NCBI GenBank assembly: GCA_963995505.1
Contig: OZ023193.1
Span: 2,728,001 to 2,792,000, forward strand
DNA: 64,000 nt
Origin: Hypericum androsaemum
Lineage: Eukaryota; Streptophyta; Magnoliopsida; Malpighiales; Hypericaceae
Direction: 5' to 3'
Shown: one piece after another, positions 43,537 through 55,100 of the stretch
How the letters are laid out: each line of letters opens with the position of its first letter
How positions within the stretch are numbered: position 1 is the first letter of the stretch
Program-made: the position numbers and the translations under genes
The notes under the pieces: model-generated
The model's database searches: none
Seen by the model: the letters and a program-made list of their open reading frames with translations, nothing else
What the model was told of the DNA's origin: nothing

Positions 43537-44115
43537 AAATCATAACTTTTATCGCTCAGAAAGTTCGATCAACTAATGAGAAGTTGTAAAATTTATTGGA
43601 GAAATCGAACTCTAAAAAAGCATTATCATGCATACAAAAAATTCACATTTATTGTTTTATATATACTTTTTACAAAAATACCATTCTTTAGTTCCCAAAA
43701 TTGGCAAACTTTGAAGTATAAAAATCTTTATCCATCTCCCTCACTGGAAGAAACAAATATTTAAAGGACTAGTTAGTAATTAACCCACAAATAGATATTC
43801 TCATTTTCAAGTGGAAGTTAGGTATTTCTTTTCTCCGGGTAACAATTTAACAAACCATCCGCGTCCGGTAACAATCAACAGTTTACCCAAATTCCAAAGG
43901 CGGGGACCACCAACAACCCGAAAGCTCAGAAATAGATCGCAACCGTTCATCATATCCAACGGGTCTCCGATCTCCACGACAGCATCCCTTCTTCTGTAGC
44001 TACTAGCTAACTCCCATCCACCCTCCTCCTTCCTTTGCAAGCTACCTGAAACTACACTCCCAAAACTCACCATTTCATAAACGAGAAAATAGTAAGAGAG
44101 AGAGGAAAGTGGAAA
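43537..44115. other. Upstream flank of the acidic exon
   Basis: AT-rich to about 43800. From 43890 the sequence is conserved with the inverted copy at about 37500-37590 and probably contains the promoter and leader of the exon starting at 44116. No TATA box assigned. Confidence 0.4.
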
Positions 44116-44427
44116 ATGGGGGAATGCGGGAGGACTTCCAGGCGAATGACTAGAGTTAGCGAGGAGGCGGTGGAAAATTCTTCGAGCGATCTCCACGAGA
44201 CGGCGTCGTCCTCTCCCGCGGCGCTCCCGCAGGCGGCCGAATTCTCCACGTCGGAGGAGTCTTCTTCTCGGTTCTGCTCGAGCAGCGAGCCCGGCGAGTT
44301 CGTGGATCTTGAGGTGGTGGTGGTGACGCTGAATTCCGGCGAGGAGGCCGGGATCTCCACGTTGGAGGAATCCTCTTCTCGGCTCTGCTCGAGCAACGAC
44401 TCCGGCGAGTTCGTACATCTGGAGGAG
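44116..44427 (+). CDS. Acidic first exon, possible KRP/ICK-like N-terminus
   Basis: 104 codons from ATG (MGECGRTSRRMTRVSEEAVE) to a consensus donor GTACGT. Residues 42-67 and 78-104 are a tandem duplication: FSTSEESSSRFCSSSEPGEF with VDLE, then ISTLEESSSRLCSSNDSGEF with VHLEE. Ser-rich CSSN...E..VDLE motifs of this kind occur in N-terminal halves of plant KRP/ICK cyclin-dependent kinase inhibitors. The diagnostic C-terminal KRP domain is not in the visible sequence, so this is only a suggestion. Downstream exons would lie past a Pack-MULE inserted in what would be intron 1 and were not found. It could be an orphan exon. The upstream 220 bp are conserved with the inverted copy. Confidence 0.45.
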
Positions 44428-44584
44428 GTACGTTTGGAGAAATTCGAAATAGATCATCTAGCTAGGTTTCAACTTTCCAAATTCAGAAAGTTATTTCCAA
44501 CTGTTGTTTCGGTATGGCTTTTCTTCCTTTTTAATTACCTTTCTTTTGTGAGGTTTTTAATTACCTTTCTTAATATAAACGAAA

Positions 44585-45894
44585 GGACAAATTACCTCAC
44601 GTCCCTGTACTTTGGTCACTTTCTTCCTAGGGTCCCTGAATTTTGAAAAATGATTTTTCCGTTCTTAAGTTTTGATGATAATAGACTATCGGGTCTTTGG
44701 AGCCGGAATATTCCATATTCTCCGGCGAACCCCCACTTGAAATGACCAACATGCCCATTCCACTTAAAAAAATTAATTTGCCTCCCTTCTCTCTCCCCCT
44801 CCTTCCTCCCCTCTTCTCTCTCCCCCTCTTTCATCTTCAACCAAAAAATCCTCTCTCCTTCTACCAAATTAGAAACATCAAAGAACACTATGAACATCCT
44901 CAAGAACACCCCAACTAAAAATCAAGAACACCCAATTAACTAAACACCAACAACACCTAATTAATTAAATGCCATACTTTGACTTTAACCAAAAAAATCG
45001 CAACATATAGTAAACCCAATTCATATATCCAGAAAATTGCAAATTGTACTGCTCAAAAGCATAAAAAACTGTACTGCAAAGAACAAGAGGCTTCGAAATC
45101 TCTTGCCACGAGGTCCAGGAGAGAGGTCGCAACTCTGGTTTCGAGGGAGGGCGAAACTGCTGCTGCCGATGCCGGTGTTTTGGTCGAGCTTTCCGTAGCG
45201 AGATGCCACCTCGAGCACATCCTCGGCGGCCCCCGCTAGCTTGGGCTTGTCTATGCTCCCGCTCTCTCCTCGGAGCGCCTGCTGCGCTGCCTGCGCCAGG
45301 TACTTCGCCTCTGACATCAGCTTCGACGATGCCGGCTGGTGGTGGTGGCCTCCTCGTAGGAATCCGTCCTTGAAGTCGCGTACTTTGTGGGTTTTCATTG
45401 GTACTCCTCCATTTCTGTGATTCGGTCGGTACAATGAGGAGGTCAGGAAGAAGAGCAAGGGGGTTCGACTTTTAATTATAATATATTTAGATTTGTTTAG
45501 AAAGGGAGGAGGTGGGGAGGAACTACGGCTGGTCGGTAATTTTAGGGTTCCGGTGTCGTACAAGATTTGGGTATTTCCAAAGCTCGAAGATACGATTAGG
45601 TATTGATCTCGTGTTAAGATTCAGGTATTTTTTAGTTTGGACATTGAACGTGGGAGGAGGAAGATGAAGTGGGAGGAAGAAGAAGGAGAAAGGAAAAATG
45701 TTTTTTTTCTTTTTTTAGTGGGAGGGTATTTTGGTCATTTCAAGTGGGGTTGATCGGAGAAAAATGAATATTTCGGCTTCAGGGACCCGAGAGTCTATTA
45801 TCATCAAAACTTAGGGACGGAAAAACATTTTTCAAAATCCAGGGACCCTAAGGGGAGGGTGACCAAAGTACTGGAACGTGAGAGTAATTTGCCC
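44585..45894. mobile_element. Pack-MULE, 1310 bp, long TIRs, 9-bp TSD
   Basis: Long terminal inverted repeats of roughly 170-190 bp: the left end GGACAAATTACCTCACGTCC pairs with the right end GGGCAAATTACTCTCACGTT (read on the minus strand), and both continue through a matching TTTGATGATAATAGACT block. The 9-bp target duplication is TAAACGAAA (44576-44584) and TAAAAAAAA (45895-45903), 7 of 9 matching. The inverted paralogue near 36885-36900 shows the empty site (TATAAAAGAGATGCTT). The interior carries a nodulin-related gene fragment and no transposase, which defines a Pack-MULE. Confidence 0.85.
45021..45398 (-). pseudogene. Captured nodulin-related protein 1-like fragment
   Basis: The frame from the ATG at 45398 gives 125 residues; the frame is open further upstream. 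Residues about 18-76 (HHHQPASSKLMSEAKYLAQA, then QQALRGESGSIDKPKLAGAA and EDVLEVASRYGKLD) match the N-terminal half of plant nodulin-related protein 1, a small soluble protein linked to heat and ABA responses. After TGIG the sequence departs from that family and runs into unrelated sequence toward the TIR, so the C-terminal half is missing. It lies wholly inside a Pack-MULE. The open frame is noteworthy, but expression and function are unknown. Confidence 0.75.
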
Positions 45895-45903
45895 TAAAAA
45901 AAA

Positions 45904-46189
45904 TGCTTGAAACAAAGCTCTGTTTGAGCTAAAAACAGATAAATCATTCTTTTCTTCCCTTTAATTTCCTTTTTTCTCCCTTCAAAAATAATTCCTCGAT
46001 ATAAAACCGTTGTAGAGTTTATCTCCTAATACAGTTATAAAACTATCGAGTGTTTCCACCAAATTTTATCTCGTTTATACGGTTAGATAACTATATAAAT
46101 AAATAAATATATATAAATATATATAAATATATATATATATATACCGACTATGATCAAATAGTTGTACAGTTATGATAAAATAGTTTGTT
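45904..46189. other. Arm B continuation after the Pack-MULE
   Basis: 45904-46090 corresponds on the opposite strand to about 36670-36885: shared blocks GGATAAATCATTNTTTTCT, then TTTATCTCGTTTATACNGTTAGATAACTA. It confirms that the Pack-MULE split a pre-existing duplicated segment. No gene. Confidence 0.6.
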
Positions 46190-46581
46190 ATATAGTGTTC
46201 AAATGATATACTCGGTTATATCAAATGGTAAGCTCAATTATATCGAATAGTATGTCCGGTTTAATTAAATTATATATCGAATGATATGCCCGGTTATATC
46301 AAATAATTTGTCCGGTTATATTAAATAATTTGTCCGGTTATTAAATAATTAATTAAATTATATATCGAATGATATGTTCGGTTATATCAAATGATATGCT
46401 TAATTACATCGAATGGTATATTCGATTATTTAAAATACTTATAATAAGAAAATTAAATTATTAATTAAATGATATGTCGAATTATATTAAATAATATGAC
46501 CAGTTATATCCAATGGTATGCCAAAAAATGAGCCAAGAAAATTTAATAAGCAAAGATTATATATATATATATATATATATA
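46190..46581. repeat. Degenerate AT-rich minisatellite (about 21 bp) and (AT)n tract
   Basis: Diverged units of the type CGGTTATATCAAATGATATG repeat irregularly from about 46190 to 46525, followed by an (AT)11 microsatellite at about 46559-46581. Non-coding. Confidence 0.75.
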
Positions 46582-46746
46582 TTAGAGAGAGAAACCAACC
46601 TAACAAAACTAACGTGTCAACCAATAACTCCACACCCCACGAAACAAGCACGTCCCTCTTTTTTTCTTTGATTATTTATTTAATTACAATACTATCCTTG
46701 GTCCATTTAAAGTCAGGCCGGTCTTGGGTTCCTGTTTGAGGAATGA

Positions 46747-48003
46747 GGGTCTGTTTGGGAACCAATAGTTTAGGAGTAGATAAAAAATTAGGAATATAAA
46801 GTACAATATACCTGTTTGGTGAAATAGTAGATTGGGTAGTTACTCCAATCTACTAGTAGAAAGAAGATAAGGTAGTTATTTTTTTATTTCTTTATAGTTT
46901 TGGTTGCATTTTTTAGTAAATTTTTTTAAGATAAGAATTTCAAATTATTTTATTTCTAATGTACATCAAATTAATGATATCTATTTTTTATTGCAAAAGT
47001 CATCGAAAAGAAGATAAAAATATTTGTGCAGAATAAAATTATCAATATTACTATCGGATAAAAAATATGTAATAATTATTTTAAAAATATCAAAAAAAAT
47101 AAATACAAAATTAACAAATAATTTTTTTCTCATTTCTAATATTTTTAAAGTGCTCGTATGTTCTTAAATAAAAATGAAATTATTCACTATATATGAAATT
47201 ACATAATATTGTTATTTTAATTCTACTTTCAATGAATATGAATATTTACTAAATAGTTGTATATTATATGTTTGATCAAAAGTTTTTTGATGTTAACTAT
47301 ACTATATAAAACAATATTTCAAAAAATTTACAAAATTAATATCTCTTAAAAAATAAATTTCCTAAATATAGTAAATAACTAAGTTCTTTACTCATTGAGA
47401 CATCAATTTGAAAAATAAGTAATATTAAATTATTACTATTTTAATTTAAATAAATAATTTAGATTATTTTATTTAAATTTAATTCAAAAATTAATAATTA
47501 ATTTAACCAAAAAATATGGTTTAATATTATGTTATTTATTCTGCACGGAATTATAAAAATATAGTTTTGAATTAGTTAACTGTAAGAATTAGAATAAATG
47601 ATAATTTTAACATATTAAAATAAATATTGACATGGTCTTGTTATTCTTATTCTTATATCCAACTAAATGTAAGAAATTAATATATTCAATAAGTTAACTA
47701 TTTTTCCTTTATCAAAATATTTATTTAGAATATAAATAAGTTATATATTAAATTATTACTACTTTAATTTAAATAAATAATGTAGATTATTTTATTTAAG
47801 TATAATTTATAATTTATAAATTAATAATTAACTTAACCAAAAATATATAATCTACTAAATTGAATCTGCTATCTTCTAGTTGAGTTTACCAAACAAAATT
47901 TTCAATCTACTATCTGCTCACAATCTGCTATCTACTTTCTATTATCTGCTATTTGCTTTCTATTATTTGCTATCTGGTTCCAATCTGTTTCGCTAAACAG
48001 ACC
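46747..48003. mobile_element. Large AT-rich MITE-like element, about 1257 bp
   Basis: Ends GGGTCTGTTTGGGAACCAAT and, on the other strand, GGTCTGTTTAGCGAAACAGA form terminal inverted repeats of the kind seen in PIF/Harbinger-type (Tourist-like) elements. A 3-bp TGA flanks both sides (46744-46746, 48004-48006). This is not the usual TWA, so the superfamily is tentative. The host sequence just outside is also repeated: AAAGTCAGGCCGGTC occurs near 46710 and 48020. No transposase; extremely AT-rich interior. Confidence 0.55.
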
Positions 48004-48006
48004 TGA

Positions 48007-51000
48007 ATCCAGTCCCTTTAAAGTCAGGCCGGTCCTGGGTTCCTACTCGAGGACCGAATCCAGTCCCATGAAGAACAGGTCTAGGATTATCTTCTTGGAC
48101 CATCTATATAATATCAGTATTACGAGCTCTTGGGACTTGTAAGAATGTTCTATTTGGAGTTAAACAATATAAAAATCGAACATTTGTCAAACTTCACGTG
48201 ATAAAATGTCTATTCACGGAATGTAAGACCTTTTATATAATTAAGATTTTTCCTTCAAAATTTTAATCACGATTCTATATAATCTCGAGTTTTCATCCGT
48301 ACGTCTAGCACTTGTACAATGCAAGTAGTAAAAGTAAGGTGACCTGTTTAGGAAAATAAGATTAACGAGGAAAGAAAAATTTAACGATATAAAGTTGGAA
48401 CTAAGATATTGTTAACTTATTTCAAATAGGGAAAGAAAATGGATAAATATTTTTTGGACTTTACCAACATGAAAGATATTAATAGAATAGACAATTCTAA
48501 TAGTGCTAGAAATTCAGGGAAAAAAAACTCCCGTCGAAAATAATTCATCTGTGTGGTCCCCACTAAACCCTTTTACTATTCATAGAATACTTGATTTTCC
48601 TCACTAATAACAACAATATAATAATGACAATAATACCAATCTGTGAGTTGGAATTGTCCAGGAAGAGTATTCTGGCTGATCATCAGCCCTAATTTGGTAC
48701 AACCTCCAAATTTCTCGTTTCATGTATTGTTAATTATGATTATTCAAAATTGTACGTTATTGGAATTCGACAAGATGGAATCTTGAGAGGAAAAAATATT
48801 TTGGTAACACTACAATAAATAAAAAAGATATGAATTGCCATGGTAGAATAGATTTGCTAACATTGCTAATTTCACCGAATAAGTGGATCAGAGATCCAAG
48901 TCATGGGCTCTCAAAATAAAAGTAAAATAAATTTTAGTACCAACAAATCAATCGGCTAATCAGAGATTTGTTATATGACTAGGGTGTTAACTCTTCATTT
49001 AGAAATTTAACTCCAAATGGCTTTTTCACGTAGAAAATTTTTAGGTTAAAAAGAAAACCCAAAATTAAGTAAATTACATTGCTTCATTTTAAGGGTACAA
49101 TAGTGACAGCAAAGCTTGTTCCAAGCACAGTTCCAACCAATGGGAAATGGACGCCGCCTGTTCCCTCTACCTGTTGCTTTTTTGGTGGAAGCCTTTGCTT
49201 GTTGCTTGCATGAGTGGCTTTTTGACTAGTTACACTTTACGGTTTTTTATACAATTTTGTATCTCGCTTGCTAGTTGACTAATTCAAATTCAAAGCAAAA
49301 TATTTTTAAAATTGATAGGACTCACACTGTTATATTTTCAAAGATGTTCGATAATTGATTAAACTACAATGATCGCCCGAATATTTTTTTTGGAAAATAA
49401 TCGCTCAGATTAGTTATCCTTACGTCGACACGTTGTTGGTAATAAATCCGTGTTCGGTGTTAAAATTTTAGTAAATTGAGTTTATCATGTAACAAATTCA
49501 ACTAATTCAAATTCAAAGCAAAATATTTTTAAAATTGATAGGACTCACACTGTTATATTTTCAAAGACGTTCGATAACTGATTAAACTACAATGATCGCT
49601 CGAATATTTTTTTTGGAAAATAATTGCTCAGATTAGTTACCCTTACGTCGACACGTTGTTGGTAATAAATCCGTGTTCGGTGTTAAAATTTTAGTAAATT
49701 GAGTTTATCATGTAACAATTTGTTATTAATTGAATACTAAATATATAAATAACCAAATTCAATACAGACACATTGGGTGACGTATGGTATTATAATCACA
49801 TATAAAGATTTTGTAATTATATTGTGAACTCTGCTCAACTTTTTCATTAGTATCGAGTATTTGATTAGAGCATACACGATTACGCACCAACCGAGGAACA
49901 TTTATATCAATTGACTGAAATATTATTCTACCTTAACAAAAAAAAATATTAAAACAAATGTTATGATCACTGGTTAATCCAAATAATTGTTGTTATTTTG
50001 ATTCAAATAGCTACGAATGCAAAAAATATATTCGAATAATATTATTAAAATATTATCCGACATTGACATAAATTTAGAAAAAGGCCGTCGTAGATCCATA
50101 CAATTGATAACACTCATGATCCCTTTTCAATAACTGAAAAGGGAATATCCGGAACTTTTTCATTTTAAAATCTCAGCCGCTAGCTACAAATCCAGAACCT
50201 CGCAAACTTTTAACATTATTATTTATATAATTATTATTTAAATATACGAACATTTATATAATTATTAATTAAAATTATGATCAATCACTAGGGTGTTAAC
50301 TCTTCATTTAGAAATTTAACTCAAAATGGCTTTTTCACGTAGAAAATTTGTAGTTTAAAAAGAAAACCCAAAATTAAGTACATTATATTTCTTCATTTTA
50401 AGGGTAGGGTAAAAAAATCATCATAAGGCCCACAATAGTGACAGCAAAGTTTGTTCCAATCACAGTTTCAACCAATGGGAAGTGGACGCGGCCTGTGCCT
50501 CTACCTGTTGCTTTTTTGGTGGAAGCCTCTTCCTGTTGCTTGCATGCACCAATGGAGGGAGAGAGAGAAAGCAAGCCAGAACTTCTTTTGAAAATAATAT
50601 AGTAATAATAGGTATTAGATAAATTAATTGGACGAGTCAAATGCTTGGTTTAGTGGATAGGATGGAAACGGATTCCACCTCATTTTCTAGGAGTTGGTAT
50701 GACATTTCTCGCGGCTAAGATGTAAAAACTTTGCTTCTTGTCTAAATCTTAAATTTTATCCCAAAAAAAATAATTGAACGAGGAGATTTTTTTGCATGAA
50801 ATTGATAAATACTCGTGACTCAAGGTTAAGATTGGAGTCCTAAAATTAATAGAATAACGAAAGTTTACTGGTGAAATAATTATACCCTTTATTAGTAATT
50901 GGATCATTTCCGTTCAGGCCCTCTTCGCATTTTGTTTTAATATGTATTGTTATTAGATATTAATTGAAAGAGGAGGAAATTGGTCTGGGAAATTGGCATC

Positions 51001-51384
51001 ACCACTAGCATCTAAATACATTAATCCGTAAATTTATCTTTATCGCAAATCATTAATTGGAAAATATTTTTCCATGAGAAACTTAAATGGAAAATATGGG
51101 ACGTGCCAATTTTTCACTCAAAAAAAAAGAAATGTAAGAATGAGACAGGAGCAGCAGTGAAAGGGAAATTTCTTTTTGTCCGTTGCGTTTTGGAGTAGAT
51201 AGAGTCATAAGATAAACTAACTATTACAAAGACTGAACGAAATTAGACGAAATACAAAAAAAAAACAAAACACAAAACTAGACGAAAAACAAATACTTAG
51301 AAAAACAAACAGACATGTTCCCCTTTTCAAGATAAAACAAACAAAAAAAAAATCAGAAAAGTAAACATTGGCTTTAACATACGG
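48007..51384. repeat. Arm B of the inverted duplication (3' flank of the gene at 52087), no other gene
   Basis: Block-wise reverse-complement match to 23870-28440. A segment of roughly 1.3 kb is itself repeated within this arm: the phrase AGGGTGTTAACTCTTCATTT occurs near 48981 and 50291, and the block around 49080-49210 recurs at about 50390-50530. No ORF resembles a known protein. Confidence 0.7.
49281..49726. repeat. 223-bp tandem duplication in arm B
   Basis: 49281-49503 and 49504-49726 are near-identical (a few substitutions such as GATGTT/GACGTT). Arm A has a single copy around 27040-27250 in the opposite orientation, so the duplication arose after the arms split. Confidence 0.9.
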
Positions 51385-52087
51385 CTAGTCGATGCCCCTG
51401 ACTATTTCTTCAATTTCGCCGACAGATTGAACATCGCGACCCCACATTACCACGTTGCCAAGTTCTCTAGGATATCTCTGGATTTCATCAGCAACAATCA
51501 GGACTCGAGAAACACCCAATTTTTCATAAGCATCAAACAGATTATCTGCATCGTTTTCAAATTTCGATTTCACAACTAAATCCATAAAATATCGATCCTT
51601 GTTGTTAGATAGCTCCTCAAACTCGTCGTCGCGATAAGCAATTGCTCCGAAGCGTACATTTAATGCCTTCAAGTTTTGAAGAGGTACCATTGTGGCACAA
51701 TCTGGTTTAGGTTCCTGCATTGGCCAAAAAAAAGTTAAATAACAAAAATAGAGAAATGAAAAAACTAGAGGACTTTACCTTAAAGAACTCCAAGAACGCA
51801 AAACGGGAGGAGATATCTTTGACGAATTGATCGCTACCAACTCGAGCAGCCAGATTAATCAGCTTGCCGCGTTCGTGATCTCCGATGTCTTGCAAAGCTT
51901 CGTTCATGTTCACATAACCGTGTAATCGAGAAACCTCCTGAAAAATTTTTTTGGGAGATCTTTCTGTTTGGAAGAAGGTGTTTAACGGGTTTATTAGAAC
52001 CCCACGGTAAATCAAGGGTTTGGTAGAAAACGGAGAGGAGAACATTGGGAACATTTTTTTTTGAGGTGAGGAGAGCAGTCGGAACAT
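51385..52087 (-). CDS. Novel two-exon gene, putative mitochondrial protein, 212 residues (paralogue)
   Basis: Exon 1 is 52087-51779 (103 codons) and exon 2 is 51714-51385 (109 codons plus stop), with a 64-bp phase-0 intron. The presequence is longer than in the copy at 23169 by about ten residues (MFRLLSSPQKKMFPMFSSPF). The shared blocks are STKPLIYRGVLINPLNTFFQ, an NLKALNVRFGAIA block, LIVADEI and an acidic C terminus ending EEIVRGID. Exon 2 is shorter by 12 codons. The locus faces the opposite way from the first copy, consistent with the inverted arms. The start codon lies only about 55 bp from the TATA box. Function unknown; not a recognised domain. Confidence 0.8.
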
Positions 52088-52140
52088 TTTGTTTAGGGTT
52101 TAGAGAGCAATGGATGGAAGGGGAGAGGAGATGGCCGACT

Positions 52141-52148
52141 CTTATATA
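52141..52148 (-). promoter_or_regulatory. TATA box of the gene at 52087
   Basis: TATATAAG on the minus strand, in the context CTCCCTATATAAG shared with the paralogue's promoter. The leader to the start codon is short. The 52-kb repeat boundary visible in this window starts 10 bp beyond this box. Confidence 0.65.
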
Positions 52149-55100
52149 GGGAGATGGGTGTGTTATCGTGAGGGGTTGGAGACTCTTCGTGTATTGGGTC
52201 CCCTACTAGGTTTTTTGTAATCTTTTTGGGGCTCGTATGTTAGACCAGTATAGGCCTATGTACATACATTTACTTCATTATTAATACAACTTCACTTTTT
52301 TTTTAATGGATGTGTTTTTGTTTTTTGTTTTATAGTTTTTTTTCTGTCCTTTTTGGACTCACATGCCATTAGTTATCTCATTAGTCGTACTCACTCGGAA
52401 TACCAATCGGAAAAAAATTCCCTCACTGGTCTACTCTTTTTCTAAGTAAAAAATTGACACGTTAAATATTTTCCATGCGAGAATATTAAAATTACGGATT
52501 AATGTATTTAGAAGTTAATGGTGAAGCATTGATGCTTTGCCAAAGATTATTTGGTCTAATGGTACAAGATGTTAGAATAATTCATGAAGATTAGGTTTTA
52601 AATCCCAGCATGGTATAAACATTTATCTTAAAAAAATAATCGGAGAACAGTAGATAAAAAAATCACTCGATCGTGTTGTATATCAACGTTCTTAGAACTA
52701 CAGAAACCCGGAGTCGCTCTCCAATTTCCTCGTTCAATTAATTTATCTAATACCCATACATATAAAACAAAATGCTAAGAGGGGAGGTTAATTATTTCAC
52801 CAATTACGTTTGTAAGCTCTCATGGAAAAGAAATATCTATTAATTTGGACTATCTCCGAATCTAATAAAGGACTATCTGAAAAGAGTCAGGGGCGCAATG
52901 CTTCAGAAAATAAACATGATTAAACTTTATACGATAACTTCCACTTGGGAATTTTGGATGCTGGCCAATTACCAAAAAATTATAATAACGATAAAATTCC
53001 CAACGTGAATTGCAACGTTGATTTACCTACATGATTCATGGTAATAATAAATACCTTCATTAATATTTTATTTTGTTTCTTTATTCGGAAATGCGGCAAT
53101 TTGTTAGCGTGGGCCTGTTGCGTAGAATCTGTGTTATTCTTGTTTAGGTGTTTGGGGTTTTTTTTTTGGTGAAAGCTACGTATGTATGTATTCTTTTTGA
53201 GGGGTAAGCTATGTACGTATTCGAGAAAGGCCTTCTAGAGATAGCTCCGTTAATGATTTTTTTTTTAACGTCTGAGAAATTCAAATCTAAATTTTTTTTA
53301 AGTAAATAAAGATTAGTTGGTGTTTATTAGGGTTGGCAAAAGAACCCATTGCGCCACTTATTGACAAAGGGCTACCCCTCTTATTTTCTCTCTCCTCTGG
53401 CCTCGCACAGTACTTTTGTTAGCTACCACATTTTTACCAGAAGTACTCCAACAATCATTTTTTACAAAAATACTGGAATTAGCGTGACAGTGGTTTTCCT
53501 CAAAAGAAAATGCGTGACAGCGCTGGCTCTATATAATACAATACAGTGTGTAGGTTAAGTCTCCCAACAGCTTCTTTCCTTCTGTTAAGAACAACATGTA
53601 AATGGCAGACTTAGCTCTAAAATCAACTGCTGTTAATTGCTTTTGGCAGGTAGAAGATAGGTGAGTTCAAGAGCTACCAACCAAGACCCAGTGAATAGTT
53701 TTACCTAAGCCTGGCCTTCAGCTTTTGCTTGGCTAATAAGCCTCGAGATTTCTGACTCTAATTAGTGTTGTATATTGATGTTCAACCATGAATTATCGTA
53801 GTTAAGGGATTTATGAGACGTCTTTCTCCATCTGCTAAAGTAATCAAGTAACGAAAGATTGTAATTGTGCTTCTTTCGATTTTTTGAAAATTCGCTGAGA
53901 CGATTAATTCATGAGGTACCTCCTTCGCCATAATATATATAAATATAAATAAAAACCAAAACAAACTTGTCCCGTCCAATTCAAGCGTTTGTCCCCTGTT
54001 TTAGATTTTCGTTTCCCTAATAAAATCCAACCCCGCTAAAGAAGAGAAGATATCTTTATTTCCTATCGTGAATTAAATCTTATTATTATTTCGATTTCCT
54101 ATTGAGGGTTTTGGGCAGTCACCTAATTATTCGAAAGCGTTTACGTGAGAATTATTCTTCATTCAAGTTAAGTATTTTTATAACCACGACAGTCAATTAT
54201 CAATGAGTTAATATAGTTGGACTACCAAGATTTTTTATTTATTAAAATTTTAACAATATCACTCAAAGAATTAAACATTTATAATTAAATTTCTCGAACT
54301 AGAACTTCGATTATTCAACCCGCACTCACAATAACTAATCATCAAAATTTATACCACATTATTTCGGGAGCCTCGGCGCTGGTTTTTCGATATTTTTATG
54401 CTCATAAAAAATGGAGTCACTCTCCAATTTCCTACTCGTTCAATTAATTTATCTAATTCTCATACAAATAAAACAAAATGCAAAGAGGGGAAGTTAATAA
54501 TTTCACCAATTACGTTTTCAAGCTCTCATGAAAATGAAATATTCATTAATTTTGACTATCTTCAATCGGATAAATACATAAAAATAAAAAGTCTCCGGAT
54601 CAAATAAAGGACTATCTGAAGAGAGTCAGAGGCGCAATGCTTCGGAAAACAAAAATGATTAAACTTTATACGATAAATTTCACGTTGGGAATTTTGGGTG
54701 CTGGCCAATTACCAAAAGATTATAATAACGATAAAATTCCCAACGTGAATTTACCTACATGATTCATGATAATAATAAATACCTTCATTAATATTTTATT
54801 TTTCCCTTTATTCGGAAATGTGGCAACTTGTCAGCGTGGGATTGTTGCATAGAATCTGTGTTATTCTTGTTTAGGTGTTTGGGGTTTTTTTAGTGAAAGC
54901 TATGTATGTATGTATTCTTTTTGAGGGGTAAGCTATGTACGTATTCGAGAAGGGCCTTTTAGAGGTACATCTGTTAATGATTTTTTTTTACGTGTGAGAA
55001 ATTTAAATCTTAATTTTTTTTTAAGTGAATATAAATTATTTGGTGTTTATTAGGGTTGGCAAAAGATCCCATTGTGCGACTTATTGACAAAGGGTCGAAA

